From positions 124,001 through 188,000 of the forward strand of contig CBDEWC010000045.1 of assembly GCA_965243695.1 (NCBI GenBank): a stretch of 64,000 nucleotides of DNA. Reading direction: 5' to 3'. Origin of the DNA: JAKVCB01 sp965243695 (GTDB lineage: Bacteria; Planctomycetota; Planctomycetia; Pirellulales; Lacipirellulaceae). The position numbers and the translations under genes were made by a program. Numbering within the stretch: the first letter of the stretch is position 1; every line of letters starts with the position of its first letter. Positions 16,108-25,099 of the stretch are shown in pieces. Below the pieces are notes generated by a model, which saw only the letters and a program-made list of their open reading frames with translations, ran no database searches and was not told the DNA's origin.

Positions 16108-19051
16108 CATTCATCCTGCTGAAGGCCAACCCGATCTGGCCGGTCAGCGGACTGCCGCTGCTGCTGAAGAAATGAACCTGCTCGCCGGAATGGCTGTGGC
16201 GACAGCTCGTGGATTTTTGATCCAGGGAAACGGGCTCGACGCCCGAGCGATACAGCGTGTGGCGAGCGAACTTCTCGCAGACGGCGTCGTTGAACAAACC
16301 GTGGTTGGTAAGGTTGGCGAGGAGTGCCTAAGTGCCACTCCTTCTCATATCACTTCCCACGACGACCATCTCCCCACACAGCTCATCTCGGTGCTACCCA
16401 AGCCGGGAGTGATGGATCCGGTTGCGCAAAGTGCCCAGGACGCCATCACCGATCAAGGCATCGAAACGACTGCTGTTCGTACACTCCGAAAGTACTGGTT
16501 TGCCAATTCCAGCAGTCAAACCGTTCAAATGCTTGCTTCGCGCATTTTGGCGAACGATGCCATCGAGCAAATCGTGTTTGGCCCCCTCAACATGGACCAG
16601 CTGGAAATTGGGACTAACCCTGATTTTCAGCTTCAGCACGTGCCTCTCAGCGATCTCGACGATGAGGGTTTGATGCAACTCAGCCGTACGGGACAACTCT
16701 ACTTGCAATTGGCTGAAATGCAGACCATCCAACGCTATTTTGCGGACCTCGGTCGAGCCCCAACGGACATCGAACTGGAAACCATTGCCCAAACCTGGAG
16801 TGAACACTGCAGTCACAAGACGCTTGCCGGCCGCATTGCCTATCACGACGAAAATGGTCCGCGACGATTCGAAAACATGCTCAAGGAAACAATTTTTGCG
16901 GCCACCGAGCAAATTCGTACCCAACTTGGAAAGGATGACTGGTGCGTTAGCGTATTCGAAGACAATGCGGGAATCGTACGATTCGACAAGCAGCATAACG
17001 TGGCATTCAAGGTTGAAACCCACAATCACCCCTCCGCCTTGGAACCTTATGGCGGTGCCAACACCGGTATCGGTGGAGTCATTCGGGATATCATGGGAAC
17101 CGGGATGGGTGCGAAACCTGTTTGTAGCACGGACGTGTTTTGCTTCGCCTCGCCCGACACGCCTGAAGATGACGTCCCACCCGGAGCCTTGCATCCACGC
17201 CGAGTCATGCGCGGGGTGGTCGAGGGGGTTCGCGACTATGGCAATCGGATGGGAATCCCAACCGTCAATGGCGCTATCTATTTTGATGAACGTTACCTGG
17301 GAAATCCCCTTGTTTATTGTGGAAATGTAGGCCTGATACCGCAGGACAAATCCCACAAACAACCACAACCGAATGATCTGATTGTGACTGTTGGTGGGCG
17401 GACGGGTCGCGACGGAATTCACGGCGCTACCTTCTCCAGTGCCGAGTTGACCAGCCAAAGTGAAGAGCTCTCTGGCGGAGCCGTCCAAATCGGCAATGCC
17501 ATTGAGGAAAAGAAAGTACTCGACGTGTTGTTGACTGCCCGCGATAGAGAACTCTATTCGGCAATCACCGATTGTGGGGCAGGTGGATTTAGCAGTGCCG
17601 TCGGCGAGATGGGTGAGAAAATTGGCGCAGAAGTGTGGCTCGATCGAGCCCCGCTCAAGTACCAGGGCCTCTCCTATACCGAAATCTGGATCTCCGAAGC
17701 CCAGGAACGAATGGTCCTGGCAGTCCCCGAAAAAGATTGGGAAAAACTCGAAGAACTCTGCCAATCCGAGGGAGTTGAAGCGACCGTGATCGGGCGGTAT
17801 GTCCCCACCGGCCGCCTCAAGCTCAAGTATTACGACCATGAAGTTGGCGATCTCGATATGCAGTTGCTCCACAACGGTCGGCCACCGGTAGTGCGCGAAG
17901 CAACCTATCAAGTCTCCGAAGTCAAACCGCTGGCACCCCCTAGCAAACTCGACTACAGCGAGGATCTGCTCGGTGTGCTTCGGTCACTGAATGTGGCAAG
18001 TAAGGAATGGGTCATCCGCCAGTACGACCACGAAGTCCAGGGAAGTAGCGTCATCAAGCCGCTCGTGGGGGTAACCTGCGACGGGCCAAGTGACGCAGCG
18101 GTCGTGCGACCTGTACTCGATTCGCGGCGTGGGATTGTCATTGCCTGCGGGATGAATCCGCACTACGGAGACCTCGATACCTACCACATGGCCGCCAGCG
18201 CGCTGGACGAAGCAATCCGCAACTGTGTTGCCGTGGGTGCTGATCCAAGCCGAATTGCCGTTCTCGACAATTTTTGCTGGGGAGATTGCGAAAAACCGGA
18301 AACGCTCGGGGGACTCGTGCGAGCAGCTCTCGCCTGTCACGACGGTGCCATCGCCATGGGTACCCCCTTCATCAGCGGAAAAGACAGCCTCAACAACGAA
18401 TTCAGTTTTACGGATGCCAATGGCAAGCGGCAAACGATCGCCATCCCCGCCTCGCTATTGATCAGTGCACTGGGGCAGATCGACGACGTGGCCAAATGTG
18501 TCACGATGGACCTCAAGCAGGCTGGCAATTTTCTTTATCAGGTGGGTGCAACCAAGCATGAACTGGGTGGTTCGCATTTTGCCCTGGTGAACCACCTCAC
18601 CGGAGGCCAGGTCCCGGTGGTCGATGTTGAGGTAGCGCGACAAACTTTCCAGGCAATGCATCACTCGATCCAAGCCGAAACTGTCGTTTCCTGCCATGAC
18701 CTCAGCGAGGGAGGACTGGCCGTAGCGGCTACAGAAATGGCATTTTCTGGAGGATTGGGAGCCTCGATCGATCTGGACCAGGTACCCCTCGACATGGCTC
18801 CAGATGGCAACCGGACCCCACCGACCGCGGTCTTGCTGTTTGCCGAGTCTAACAGCCGCTTTCTGTGTGAGGTCCCCCCGCATAGCGCTGAGAGGTTTGA
18901 AGAGTTACTTGCTGGCTTGCCCGTTTGCCGTATTGGCGAAGTTCGCGATGACCAGGAACTTGTGATGAACTGCAATCAGGAAGAATCGCCGCGGCTTCGC
19001 GTGAATATCCATTCGGCAAAGGAAGCATGGCAAAAGCCCCTTGCCTGGTAA
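16091..19051 (+). CDS. purL: Phosphoribosylformylglycinamidine synthase with fused PurS-like N-terminus
   Basis: At 986 residues this is longer than the small bacterial PurL (about 740) and shorter than the large form (about 1290). The extra N-terminus contains two PurS-like segments (about 1-80 and 100-185; the second has LPKPGVMDPVAQSAQDA and VRTLRKYWF). The PurL core follows: SEHCSHKTLAGR near residue 237, VETHNHPSALEPYGGANTG near 315, AITDCGAGGFSSAVGEMG near 495, and VSCHDLSEGGLAVAATEMA near 865. No glutaminase domain is present; purQ supplies it downstream. The enzyme makes FGAM from FGAR, ATP and ammonia in purine synthesis. It is translationally coupled to tyrA. Confidence 0.94.
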   Translation: MLWEVDIHPAEGQPDLAGQRTAAAAEEMNLLAGMAVATARGFLIQGNGLDARAIQRVASELLADGVVEQTVVGKVGEECLSATPSHITSHDDHLPTQLISVLPKPGVMDPVAQSAQDAITDQGIETTAVRTLRKYWFANSSSQTVQMLASRILANDAIEQIVFGPLNMDQLEIGTNPDFQLQHVPLSDLDDEGLMQLSRTGQLYLQLAEMQTIQRYFADLGRAPTDIELETIAQTWSEHCSHKTLAGRIAYHDENGPRRFENMLKETIFAATEQIRTQLGKDDWCVSVFEDNAGIVRFDKQHNVAFKVETHNHPSALEPYGGANTGIGGVIRDIMGTGMGAKPVCSTDVFCFASPDTPEDDVPPGALHPRRVMRGVVEGVRDYGNRMGIPTVNGAIYFDERYLGNPLVYCGNVGLIPQDKSHKQPQPNDLIVTVGGRTGRDGIHGATFSSAELTSQSEELSGGAVQIGNAIEEKKVLDVLLTARDRELYSAITDCGAGGFSSAVGEMGEKIGAEVWLDRAPLKYQGLSYTEIWISEAQERMVLAVPEKDWEKLEELCQSEGVEATVIGRYVPTGRLKLKYYDHEVGDLDMQLLHNGRPPVVREATYQVSEVKPLAPPSKLDYSEDLLGVLRSLNVASKEWVIRQYDHEVQGSSVIKPLVGVTCDGPSDAAVVRPVLDSRRGIVIACGMNPHYGDLDTYHMAASALDEAIRNCVAVGADPSRIAVLDNFCWGDCEKPETLGGLVRAALACHDGAIAMGTPFISGKDSLNNEFSFTDANGKRQTIAIPASLLISALGQIDDVAKCVTMDLKQAGNFLYQVGATKHELGGSHFALVNHLTGGQVPVVDVEVARQTFQAMHHSIQAETVVSCHDLSEGGLAVAATEMAFSGGLGASIDLDQVPLDMAPDGNRTPPTAVLLFAESNSRFLCEVPPHSAERFEELLAGLPVCRIGEVRDDQELVMNCNQEESPRLRVNIHSAKEAWQKPLAW

Positions 19052-19132
19052 CCAGCTTGCCCGTAACGGCGAAAACGTGGCCAAACTCATGAACCACCCA
19101 TGTCCAAAATCACCTCGAATTGAATCAGGCCT

Positions 19133-19912
19133 ATGACTCCGCCACGCGTGATTATTCTCCGTGCGCCAGGGACGAACTGCGACCATGAAACTGCGTATGC
19201 CTTCGAAAAGGCTGGTGGCCAGGCTGAATCGGTTCATATCAATCAGTTGGTCGAAGCACCACACTTATTGGCCGAGTATCAAATTCTTTGTGTGCCAGGC
19301 GGATTCAGTTACGGTGATGACATTGCCGCTGGCCGCATCTTTGCAAACCAACTGCGCCACCACGTGGCAGAAATGCTCACTGAATTCCACGCGAACGGTA
19401 AACTCATTCTCGGAATTTGCAACGGTTTTCAGGTGCTGTTAAAAACCGGCTTACTCGCCCCCGAAGACTCCCTGGGACCGATCGCCACCCTGGCATGGAA
19501 TGATTCAGGGAAATTCGAAGACCGCTGGGTGCAACTGAAAGTGGTTGGAAACCAGTCTGTTTTCCTCAGCGGAATTACCGAAATTGAGCTTCCTATCGCT
19601 CACGCGGAGGGTAAATTCGTGACGCGTGACTCCGCCGCCCTCGAAGCGCTCGCATCGGGTCAACAGTTGGCATTACGGTATGCAAGCCAATCAGACCCGC
19701 AAACCAGCGACGTACCGTATCCCCAAAACCCAAACGGTTCCGAGGCAAACCTGGCCGGGCTTTGCGACACTACGGGACGGATTTTTGGCCTCATGCCCCA
19801 TCCTGAACGGTTCCTCGATCCCACCCAACATCCCAACTGGACACGTCGGAAAATGCCCACAGAGGGAGACGGCCTGCAGCTCTTTCAAAACGCCGTTCGT
19901 TACTTCCTGTAG
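19133..19912 (+). CDS. purQ: Phosphoribosylformylglycinamidine synthase glutaminase subunit
   Basis: This is a 259-residue class I glutamine amidotransferase. Family motifs are RAPGTNCDHETAYAF at the N-terminus, CVPGGFSYGDDIAAGRI, the nucleophile Cys in LILGICNGFQVL, and the His-Glu pair in FGLMPHPERFLDP. It supplies ammonia to PurL. It lies 81 bases after purL and before holB on the same strand. Confidence 0.95.
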   Translation: MTPPRVIILRAPGTNCDHETAYAFEKAGGQAESVHINQLVEAPHLLAEYQILCVPGGFSYGDDIAAGRIFANQLRHHVAEMLTEFHANGKLILGICNGFQVLLKTGLLAPEDSLGPIATLAWNDSGKFEDRWVQLKVVGNQSVFLSGITEIELPIAHAEGKFVTRDSAALEALASGQQLALRYASQSDPQTSDVPYPQNPNGSEANLAGLCDTTGRIFGLMPHPERFLDPTQHPNWTRRKMPTEGDGLQLFQNAVRYFL

Positions 19913-19978
19913 TTCCTCACCATCAGCCGGAGCTTGATTTTCCCCAGCGCACATTCCGGCAACCAACACTAGCACATT

Positions 19979-20971
19979 ATGTGGCAAGGTCTTGAAGGAC
20001 ATGATGAAGTCGTCGATCGGTTCCGTAAAACGTTGCGCCGTGGCCGGCTGGCAAGCACTTACCTGTTTGTCGGTACCGCCGGGGTCGGCAAACGGACGTT
20101 TGCACTTCGCTTGGCGCAATCGCTACTGTGCAGCCAGGTGCCCGATGAAGAGCTGACCTATTGTGGTGAGTGCGAATCGTGCCACCTTGCGGCGGCCGGC
20201 ACCCATCCCGACCTGCTTGTGGCTCAACTGCCCGAGGGGAAAAGCACGCTCCCGATCGAACTTTTCATTGGTGATCGTGAACACCGTCACCAGACGGGAC
20301 TCTGCCACCATTTTTCGCTCAAGCCATTTCTGGGAAATCGCCGAATTGCGGTCATTGATGATGTAGACCACTTGAGTCAAGAGAGCGCCAACTGCTTACT
20401 CAAGACGCTGGAGGAGCCGCCCCCGGATTCACTCCTGATTCTCATTGGGACCAGTCCCAGCCGACAACTGCCCACCATCCGCTCAAGGGCTCAATTGGTC
20501 CGTTTTAACCCCCTCTCCCAGGAAACGTTCCTGCGTCTGGTAACTGCCAACGGGATTGCCGAAGATCTGGACGCTGCCCGTCGGCTTGCCGAGAATAGCA
20601 ACGGCAGCCTGGAGCGGGCCAGGCAACTGGCCGCCCCGGAACTGTGGGAATTTCGCGAGATCTTGTCCCGATCTCTTGATCAATCCGAGATGGACAGTGT
20701 CAAAATAGCTGAACTCGTATCGGATTTCGTCGACGAGGCAGGCAAACAGGCTTCGGCCCGACGCGCCCGCCTGAAAATGGTCCTTCAATTTGCTGCCGAC
20801 TTTTACCGGGAAAAGATGCGAAATGACCATCAGATCGAGACCCTCGACCAACTCGACCATTGTCTGAAAGCGGCTGAATACGTCGATCGCAATGCCAACC
20901 AGGCAACCCTCATTCAATGGTGGACCACCCAATTAGGGCCCCGCAAACTGGATCCCGCTCATCCCTCCTGA
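19979..20971 (+). CDS. holB: DNA polymerase III subunit delta'
   Basis: This is a 330-residue clamp-loader AAA+ protein. Walker A is at about residues 30-38 (GTAGVGKRT), the zinc-binding Cys cluster reads CGECESCHLAAAG, the Walker B region is AVIDDVDHLSQESAN and the sensor region LLKTLEEPPPDSLLILIG. The arginine-finger-region pattern TSPSRQLPTIRSRAQ fits delta' or DnaX-type proteins; length and lack of a C-terminal DnaX extension favour HolB. It ends the tyrA-purL-purQ-holB run. Confidence 0.88.
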   Translation: MWQGLEGHDEVVDRFRKTLRRGRLASTYLFVGTAGVGKRTFALRLAQSLLCSQVPDEELTYCGECESCHLAAAGTHPDLLVAQLPEGKSTLPIELFIGDREHRHQTGLCHHFSLKPFLGNRRIAVIDDVDHLSQESANCLLKTLEEPPPDSLLILIGTSPSRQLPTIRSRAQLVRFNPLSQETFLRLVTANGIAEDLDAARRLAENSNGSLERARQLAAPELWEFREILSRSLDQSEMDSVKIAELVSDFVDEAGKQASARRARLKMVLQFAADFYREKMRNDHQIETLDQLDHCLKAAEYVDRNANQATLIQWWTTQLGPRKLDPAHPS

Positions 20972-20988
20972 GCCGTCGATCGCTCTTG

Positions 20989-21017
20989 TTGACACGTTTC
21001 CCGACGGTGTTTAGACT
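20989..21017 (+). promoter_or_regulatory. Sigma-70-type promoter for hppA
   Basis: A perfect -35 box TTGACA (20989-20994) is separated by 17 bases from TAGACT (21012-21017). It directs transcription into hppA and predicts a leader of about 185 nucleotides. Confidence 0.75.
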
Positions 21018-21209
21018 CCTAGCTTTTACGGGGCTTTTACGGGTGGGGGGAGCCGTGTCCGTAGACGCAGAGCCTGACTCCGCGGTTGGGAAGTTGTGGT
21101 GACACCACGACCCCTCGTATTCTTGAATTGCGATCAAGTGGGCAGCTAACCCCGTTCTCTCATTTAGCCAACCTCAATCATTTTCACTACGGAGAAATGC
21201 AAGTACGTT
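21018..21209 (+). promoter_or_regulatory. Long 5' leader of hppA
   Basis: The predicted hppA transcript starts with about 185 untranslated nucleotides. They include a direct repeat of CTTTTACGGG and a GC-rich segment (about 21040-21115) able to form hairpins. I do not recognise a known riboswitch class; regulation is only a possibility. Confidence 0.3.
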
Positions 21210-23492
21210 ATGAATCCCATCATATATATTGTCCCCATCGTTGCTGTGCTTGCTCTGATTTACGCGATGATCCGTGCCTCTTGGGTTCGGGCTCAAGACC
21301 CGGGTACCGAACGGATGCAGACCATCGGCACCTGGATTGCCGACGGCGCTATGGCATTCTTGTCGCGTGAGTATCGTACGCTGGCTGTTTTTGTCGTGTT
21401 GCTGGCTATCGTGCTGGGGGTGGCCAACCAATCCATTGCAAGCGACGGCGAGGAAACCAATGGGCTAATTGCTGTTTCTTTCATATTAGGTGCTTTTTGT
21501 TCGGCACTTGCCGGGTTCTTCGGCATGAAAACGGCCACGCTGGCCAATACGCGTACCGCGGCAGCAGCCCGGGGGGGACTCAATACGGCCCTACAAGTCG
21601 CCTTCACCGGTGGATCGGTGATGGGACTTTCGGTCGTTGGTCTGGCACTTTTGGGACTCGGTTCGCTCCTTTTTGTTTACCTGAAAATGTATCCTGCAGC
21701 GGTGGACGGAAGTGGCCCCTTGATGCTGGTGTTGAACATTCTCTCTGGCTTCTCGCTGGGTGCCTCTTCAATCGCCCTGTTTGCCCGTGTTGGTGGCGGG
21801 ATTTATACCAAGGCCGCTGATGTGGGCGCCGATCTTGTTGGCAAGGTTGAAGCTGGAATCCCCGAAGACCATCCGCTCAACCCGGCCACGATTGCCGATA
21901 ACGTGGGGGATAATGTGGGAGATGTGGCAGGTATGGGGGCCGACCTGTTCGAGTCGTACGTGGGGGCAATCATCTCTTCGATGATTCTGGGTGCCGCCTG
22001 GTACTTGGGACTCGCCGCAGTCGATCCTGAAATCGGCATGAACGCCGTCTATCTGCCACTGGTGATCGCCACGATCGGTATTATTGCATCGATCATCGGC
22101 TTCTTTTTTGTGGGAACCAAAGAGGGGGGGGACCCCCAAAAAGGCCTCAACCGGGGAACCTTTGGAGCCGGCATTCTGATGATCATTGCCACAGTTATTG
22201 CCATCAAGTACATGATTCCGGGTACCGTTGTAGTTGAAGATGTCTTGACCGGGGATGTCCATACTTATGGCTGGTTTGGAATCGCAACCGCCGTGGTGGC
22301 AGGCTTGATCGCCGGCATTGCGGTGGGCCTGCTCACCGAATACTACACCGCCACAAACCGGGCACCTGTCGAATCGATTGTTGACTCTTCGCGAACCGGG
22401 TCAGCCACGACAATCATCCAGGGGATCGCGGTCGGCATGAATTCGACCACGTATCCCATCCTGGTCATCGCCCTGGCCATCCTTGTTTCTTACTCAAGTG
22501 CAGGTCTCTACGGGATTGCCATGGCGGCCCTCGGCATGCTCTCGACGATCGGGATCCAGCTTGCTACCGATGCCTACGGCCCCATTGCCGACAACGCCGG
22601 TGGCGTTGCTGAAATGGCCCAACTCGGACGGGAAGTCCGTGCCCGAACTGACAAACTCGATTCGGTGGGCAACACAACCGCGGCGATTGGCAAGGGGTTT
22701 GCCATCGGCTCGGCTGCCCTGACGGCACTCAGCCTGACTGCAGCCTTCCTGACGAAAATGGGCGGGAATGTTAACCTTGATGCAGCCAACCCCTATGTGC
22801 TGGTGGGACTGTTGATTGGCTGCATGTTGCCATTTCGCTTCTCTGCCATGGCCATGGTCGCCGTTGGCAAAGCTGCCCAGAATATGATTCAGGAAGTTCG
22901 CCGCCAATTCGCAGAAATCCCCGAACTTCGGCCAGCCCTGCTGGCTGCCCAAAAGGCTGAGAGTGAAGAACGCGATCCTTCGCCCGAGGAAGCCCAGGTG
23001 ATTGCAGCGGCCGATGGCAAAGCCCAGTATTCGCATTGCGTTGAAATCGCGACGGCCGCAGCTATCCAAAAAATGATTGCCCCTGGCCTGATGGCGGTCA
23101 TTGTCCCAGTGATTATTGGCCTTTACGACGTTAACATGCTGGGAGGCCTGCTAATCGGTGTGACCATTTCGGGTGTGTGCCTGGCCATCTTCCAGTCCAA
23201 CTCGGGCGGCGCCTGGGACAATTCCAAAAAACAGGTCAAGGATGAAGGGCTTGAAAGGTGGGGCGATGATTTTGACGAAATGCACAAGGCAACCGTCGTT
23301 GGCGATACCGTGGGTGATCCGTTCAAAGATACTTCGGGGCCGTCGCTCAACATTCTGATCAAACTGATCAGTGTGGTGGCGATGATTATCACCCCCTTGC
23401 TGATGGCATGGCACAACCTCCACCCATCGGAGGAAGAGGCCTCAATCGCTCCAATGCACTATCAGATGAGTTCGGACCACCCGGATCGATAG
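21210..23492 (+). CDS. hppA: Membrane-bound ion-pumping pyrophosphatase (K+-dependent type)
   Basis: The 760-residue protein has about 16 membrane helices. The pyrophosphate-binding motif DVGADLVGKVE with ADNVGDNVGDVAGMGADLFES is near residues 205-250, and the second acidic motif GDTVGDPFKDTSGPSLN is near the C-terminus. The subtype-defining motif reads GNTTAAIGKG: Ala, not Lys, at the key site marks the K+-dependent subfamily, whose members pump Na+ or H+. It couples pyrophosphate hydrolysis to ion export and recycles PPi from biosynthesis. It has its own promoter and converges on csrA, with a hairpin between. Confidence 0.95.
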   Translation: MNPIIYIVPIVAVLALIYAMIRASWVRAQDPGTERMQTIGTWIADGAMAFLSREYRTLAVFVVLLAIVLGVANQSIASDGEETNGLIAVSFILGAFCSALAGFFGMKTATLANTRTAAAARGGLNTALQVAFTGGSVMGLSVVGLALLGLGSLLFVYLKMYPAAVDGSGPLMLVLNILSGFSLGASSIALFARVGGGIYTKAADVGADLVGKVEAGIPEDHPLNPATIADNVGDNVGDVAGMGADLFESYVGAIISSMILGAAWYLGLAAVDPEIGMNAVYLPLVIATIGIIASIIGFFFVGTKEGGDPQKGLNRGTFGAGILMIIATVIAIKYMIPGTVVVEDVLTGDVHTYGWFGIATAVVAGLIAGIAVGLLTEYYTATNRAPVESIVDSSRTGSATTIIQGIAVGMNSTTYPILVIALAILVSYSSAGLYGIAMAALGMLSTIGIQLATDAYGPIADNAGGVAEMAQLGREVRARTDKLDSVGNTTAAIGKGFAIGSAALTALSLTAAFLTKMGGNVNLDAANPYVLVGLLIGCMLPFRFSAMAMVAVGKAAQNMIQEVRRQFAEIPELRPALLAAQKAESEERDPSPEEAQVIAAADGKAQYSHCVEIATAAAIQKMIAPGLMAVIVPVIIGLYDVNMLGGLLIGVTISGVCLAIFQSNSGGAWDNSKKQVKDEGLERWGDDFDEMHKATVVGDTVGDPFKDTSGPSLNILIKLISVVAMIITPLLMAWHNLHPSEEEASIAPMHYQMSSDHPDR

Positions 23493-23569
23493 CACCAAGC
23501 GGAAAGACCTCAGATAGGCCGTGGCTACCGGCAACGCCTGGTAAAAGACTCCCTCAAACGGCAACAACT

Positions 23570-23593
23570 GGCCAGGCAAGAATTTGCCTGGCC
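23570..23593. terminator. Hairpin between convergent hppA and csrA
   Basis: A perfect 10-bp stem GGCCAGGCAA/TTGCCTGGCC closes a GAAT loop, placed 78 bases after hppA and 11 bases past the csrA stop. No U tract follows on either strand, so it may be a 3' stabiliser or a non-canonical bidirectional terminator. Confidence 0.6.
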
Positions 23594-23603
23594 GGGGTCG
23601 ATG

Positions 23604-23843
23604 TCAAACCGTTTCACCAGCTGTCGGCCCATCGCCAATTTGACGGGCGTCGTGAGGGTCAATTTGCGCTGCCTGGTGATTTTCACGCTGAATCGCCTCA
23701 TACACTTCGCGACGGTGTACCGGGATTTCTCTGGGAGCTTCAATTCCAAGTCGCACTTTATCTCCGCGAACGTCAACAACCGTCACCACGACATTATCGC
23801 CGATGATGATGCTCTCATCACGTTGACGAGACAAGACAAGCAT
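23604..23843 (-). CDS. csrA: Carbon storage regulator CsrA
   Basis: From the ATG at 23843 the product is 79 residues, starting with the canonical MLVLSRQRDESIIIGD and continuing VRLGIEAPREIPVHRREVYEAI. GGGGAG about eight bases upstream decides the start; the frame extends further 5' but without family similarity. CsrA binds GGA motifs in mRNA leaders and represses translation, classically of flagellin. The tail past residue 55 is longer than in E. coli, as in many FliW-regulated CsrA proteins. fliW lies 322 bases upstream on the same strand. Confidence 0.95.
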   Translation of the reverse strand: MLVLSRQRDESIIIGDNVVVTVVDVRGDKVRLGIEAPREIPVHRREVYEAIQRENHQAAQIDPHDARQIGDGPTAGETV

Positions 23844-24165
23844 ATTTGGCTCCCCGTCACTGACTGAGAAACTGGACATTGCGTGACGCACACGGACCGA
23901 CCGGGTGCAAAAAATGCGAAATGACCTGTTGTTCGGGTCGCGCCGAATATCCGGACTACTTCAGCCAGATCTCTCTTCAACTAGTTTTCGCAATGTAAGC
24001 AGCATCGGCCGTGAGAAGCCGGCAACTCAAGATCACCACGCTACGTACCGGTTGTAGGGAAATAATAAGGGCCTACGGCTGAGAATTGAAAGCAAAGGCA
24101 CTACAGTCGATTTAGTTGTCACGAGCCCAACCACGAAAAACTGCTTCCTGCCTACTTCCCCGCCG
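23844..24165. other. Gap between fliW and csrA
   Basis: These 322 bases between two functionally linked leftward genes have no recognisable coding frame. The gap is long for an operon, so csrA may have its own promoter here. Confidence 0.4.
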
Positions 24166-24603
24166 CTACGCAGTTCTCCGCAACGGTAACGTTGCTTTGA
24201 CAAGGTGCTGAACTTCGTGGTCGTCTTTGGCAATAATCTGGCGCCCGGTGCGCTGCTCAAGATTAATCACCACGGGAGCCTTGAGGTTCACAGCCAATGA
24301 ACCACCCGACTTGCTGACGACTACAAGGACTTGTGCAGCCTCTGGCGTAGGAAGCTTAAGCGGCTCCAAGTCATCCGCCCGCACACGAACCTGATAATCC
24401 GTTACAAAGCGACGCGGACTCACAACCGCCAGTGCCACGTCGGCACGATCGAGACTTTGCAACCAGCCCAGCAGAAGATTATTCGCGTCTGCTAAAAGCA
24501 CCCAACGGCAACATGATTCCATGCCGATCAGGCCGCTCTCGAAAGTGATCACGTCCGTTTTTTCGAATTGGACTTGTCCAAACCGGGTTGTTTCAATCTG
24601 CAT
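24166..24603 (-). CDS. fliW: Flagellar assembly factor FliW
   Basis: From ATG 24603 the protein is 145 residues, the usual FliW length. Family signatures are TRFGQVQFEKTDVITFESGL at the N-terminus (commonly ITFPEGLPGF), LLADANNLLLGWLQS, and the C-terminal SLAVNLKAPVVINLEQRTGRQ. FliW sequesters CsrA until flagellin binds it, which links filament assembly to flagellin translation. Here it precedes csrA, implying flagella in part of the life cycle, though no flagellin gene is in the window. Confidence 0.9.
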   Translation of the reverse strand: MQIETTRFGQVQFEKTDVITFESGLIGMESCCRWVLLADANNLLLGWLQSLDRADVALAVVSPRRFVTDYQVRVRADDLEPLKLPTPEAAQVLVVVSKSGGSLAVNLKAPVVINLEQRTGRQIIAKDDHEVQHLVKATLPLRRTA

Positions 24604-25099
24604 CGGTTCTGCCCTCACTCACCTTCTGGTGGGTGGCTATGTCGATTTCCTCTCAGGGAGACTCGTACTGGAACATCTCCTCTAACCATCGGGACTGTCC
24701 GTTGCCCCGGGCCGGATCAGAAACTTCTTGAAGTCTCTGGCAAGCACATGCTAGCACCCCGCGGCAAGCTACCCTCTTTAAGATCGGCCAGTCGGCAATC
24801 GCGACGCAAGAAAAAGCCGCGAGTGAACCGGCTATCGTGCCAACCAACACCCCAAAGCGGGCTGTTGCGATTTCAGAAGCCTCCCTGGAGGCCGATACGG
24901 TTGGTTGATTCCCCCTCTAGAATCCTCATTCTACCGAGAGTACGGTTCCCAGCCAAAAAACCGCTTCTGGCTGAATGATCGGATACCGGCTTGACCTCCG
25001 CTGGCAAAAGCAAGTCGGAGGACCGGCAGAGTCTTTACCCGGTGAACGACCACCGGTCAGCAGAACTCCATCAAAGAAAGAACAGAAACAACCGCTGGC
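24604..25099. other. Intergenic region upstream of fliW
   Basis: About 500 bases separate the hemC stop from the fliW start, both leftward. A 65-codon GTG-started frame (24653-24850, minus) has a hydrophobic stretch but no ribosome binding site or known motif. A CAGCCA/TGGCTG hairpin with a long loop near 24950 has no T tract. I support no gene here. Confidence 0.35.

Noticed and set aside
16394..17911. A 505-codon minus-strand frame inside purL
   Set aside because: purL is certain on the plus strand; the antisense frame has no family motif and is a GC-skew shadow.
24653..24850. A 65-codon minus-strand frame upstream of fliW
   Set aside because: GTG start, no ribosome binding site and no recognised family, so support is too weak to call a gene.
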